A stretch of 64,000 bases of DNA from Pseudomonadota bacterium (GTDB taxonomy: Bacteria > Myxococcota_A > Polyangia > GCA-2747355): positions 62,001 through 126,000 of the forward strand of contig JADJDT010000002.1 of NCBI GenBank assembly GCA_016702545.1, written 5' to 3'. Position 1 is the stretch's first letter. Every line of letters starts with the position of its first letter. A model generated the notes under the pieces. That model did no database searches, was not told the origin of the DNA, and worked only from the letters and a program-made list of their open reading frames with translations. Positions 63,971 through 64,000 of this stretch are shown in pieces. Made by a program: the position numbers and the translations under genes.

Positions 63971-64000
63971 TCAATCGAGTTGCCTCATGCGTACGACCAC
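63971..64000 (-). CDS. ftsQ: Probable C-terminal end of FtsQ (edge fragment)
   Basis: The minus strand at the right edge reads VVVRMRQLD and a TGA at 63,973-63,971, about 140 bases before ftsA. FtsQ is expected at this place and often ends in a short basic strand of this kind. Only nine residues are visible, so the call rests mainly on gene order. Another frame (IDEAPDPTRGNELG...) ends at 63,901 and cannot be excluded. Confidence 0.3.
   Translation of the reverse strand: MVVRMRQLD

Overview
The window is very GC-rich and reads as part of a chromosome from a myxobacterium-like (Myxococcota, former Deltaproteobacteria) species. The main reasons are a gliding-motility/spore-coat type (Glt/Nfs-like) gene block, lipoproteins with Cys-Asp-rich MopE-like motifs, a von Willebrand A lipoprotein, a short polysaccharide-export protein paired with an outer-membrane barrel, and a MeaB/methylmalonyl-CoA mutase operon. 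No rRNA, tRNA, CRISPR array or phage was seen.

Layout. Positions 1-24,800 hold a surface-polysaccharide locus. It has a glycosyltransferase cut by the left edge, two O-antigen-ligase/Wzy-type proteins, a Wzx-type flippase, acetyl- and acyltransferases, a nonulosonic (sialic-type) acid cassette (NeuB, NeuC, a 2-hydroxyacid dehydrogenase, NeuA, a glycosyltransferase), an asparagine-synthase-like amidotransferase, a family 2 glycosyltransferase, a UDP-sugar SDR, a beta-helix lipoprotein, a fused two-domain dehydrogenase, the initiating phosphoglycosyltransferase, and an export pair (short OPX lipoprotein plus outer-membrane barrel). Ten genes from 18,081 down to 5,143 are colinear and mostly overlap by a few bases, as in one operon. 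From 25,600 to 35,900 a six-gene minus-strand block encodes a Glt/Nfs-like envelope machine (PglI/GltG-type, small secreted protein, three TPR proteins, coiled-coil protein) behind a good sigma-70 type promoter. From 36,087 to 41,403 come housekeeping genes: obgE, rpmA, rplU, gatB, gatA, gatC. From 41,900 to 46,100 lies a stress/redox group: universal stress protein, two CBS-domain proteins, DUF2934 protein, zinc alcohol dehydrogenase, PilZ protein. From 46,270 to 53,600 come secreted lipoproteins and the paired TIGR03960 radical-SAM and TIGR03936 (DUF2344) genes. From 54,066 to 59,515 is meaB with both methylmalonyl-CoA mutase subunits, then a MopE-like lipoprotein, and ftsZ-ftsA (probably the last residues of ftsQ) at the right edge.

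The most unusual signals are repeats. A 181-bp element with GTAA-type inverted ends and an 8-bp target duplication (an IS66-type MITE signature) sits in frame inside the start of a lipoprotein gene. A second insertion with the same left end and its own 8-bp duplication separates the TIGR03960 and TIGR03936 genes, but its interior is a poly-G block that looks like failed sequencing. Other repeat families are compound palindromes bounded by CTAG, two roughly 150-160 bp elements with 18-20 bp inverted ends, and period-12 tandem repeats inside several coding regions.

Several genes are interrupted by one-base indels or a single stop codon, mostly at short homopolymers or repeats. Together with the poly-G block this suggests consensus errors for at least some of them; the reconstructed frames are given in the entries.
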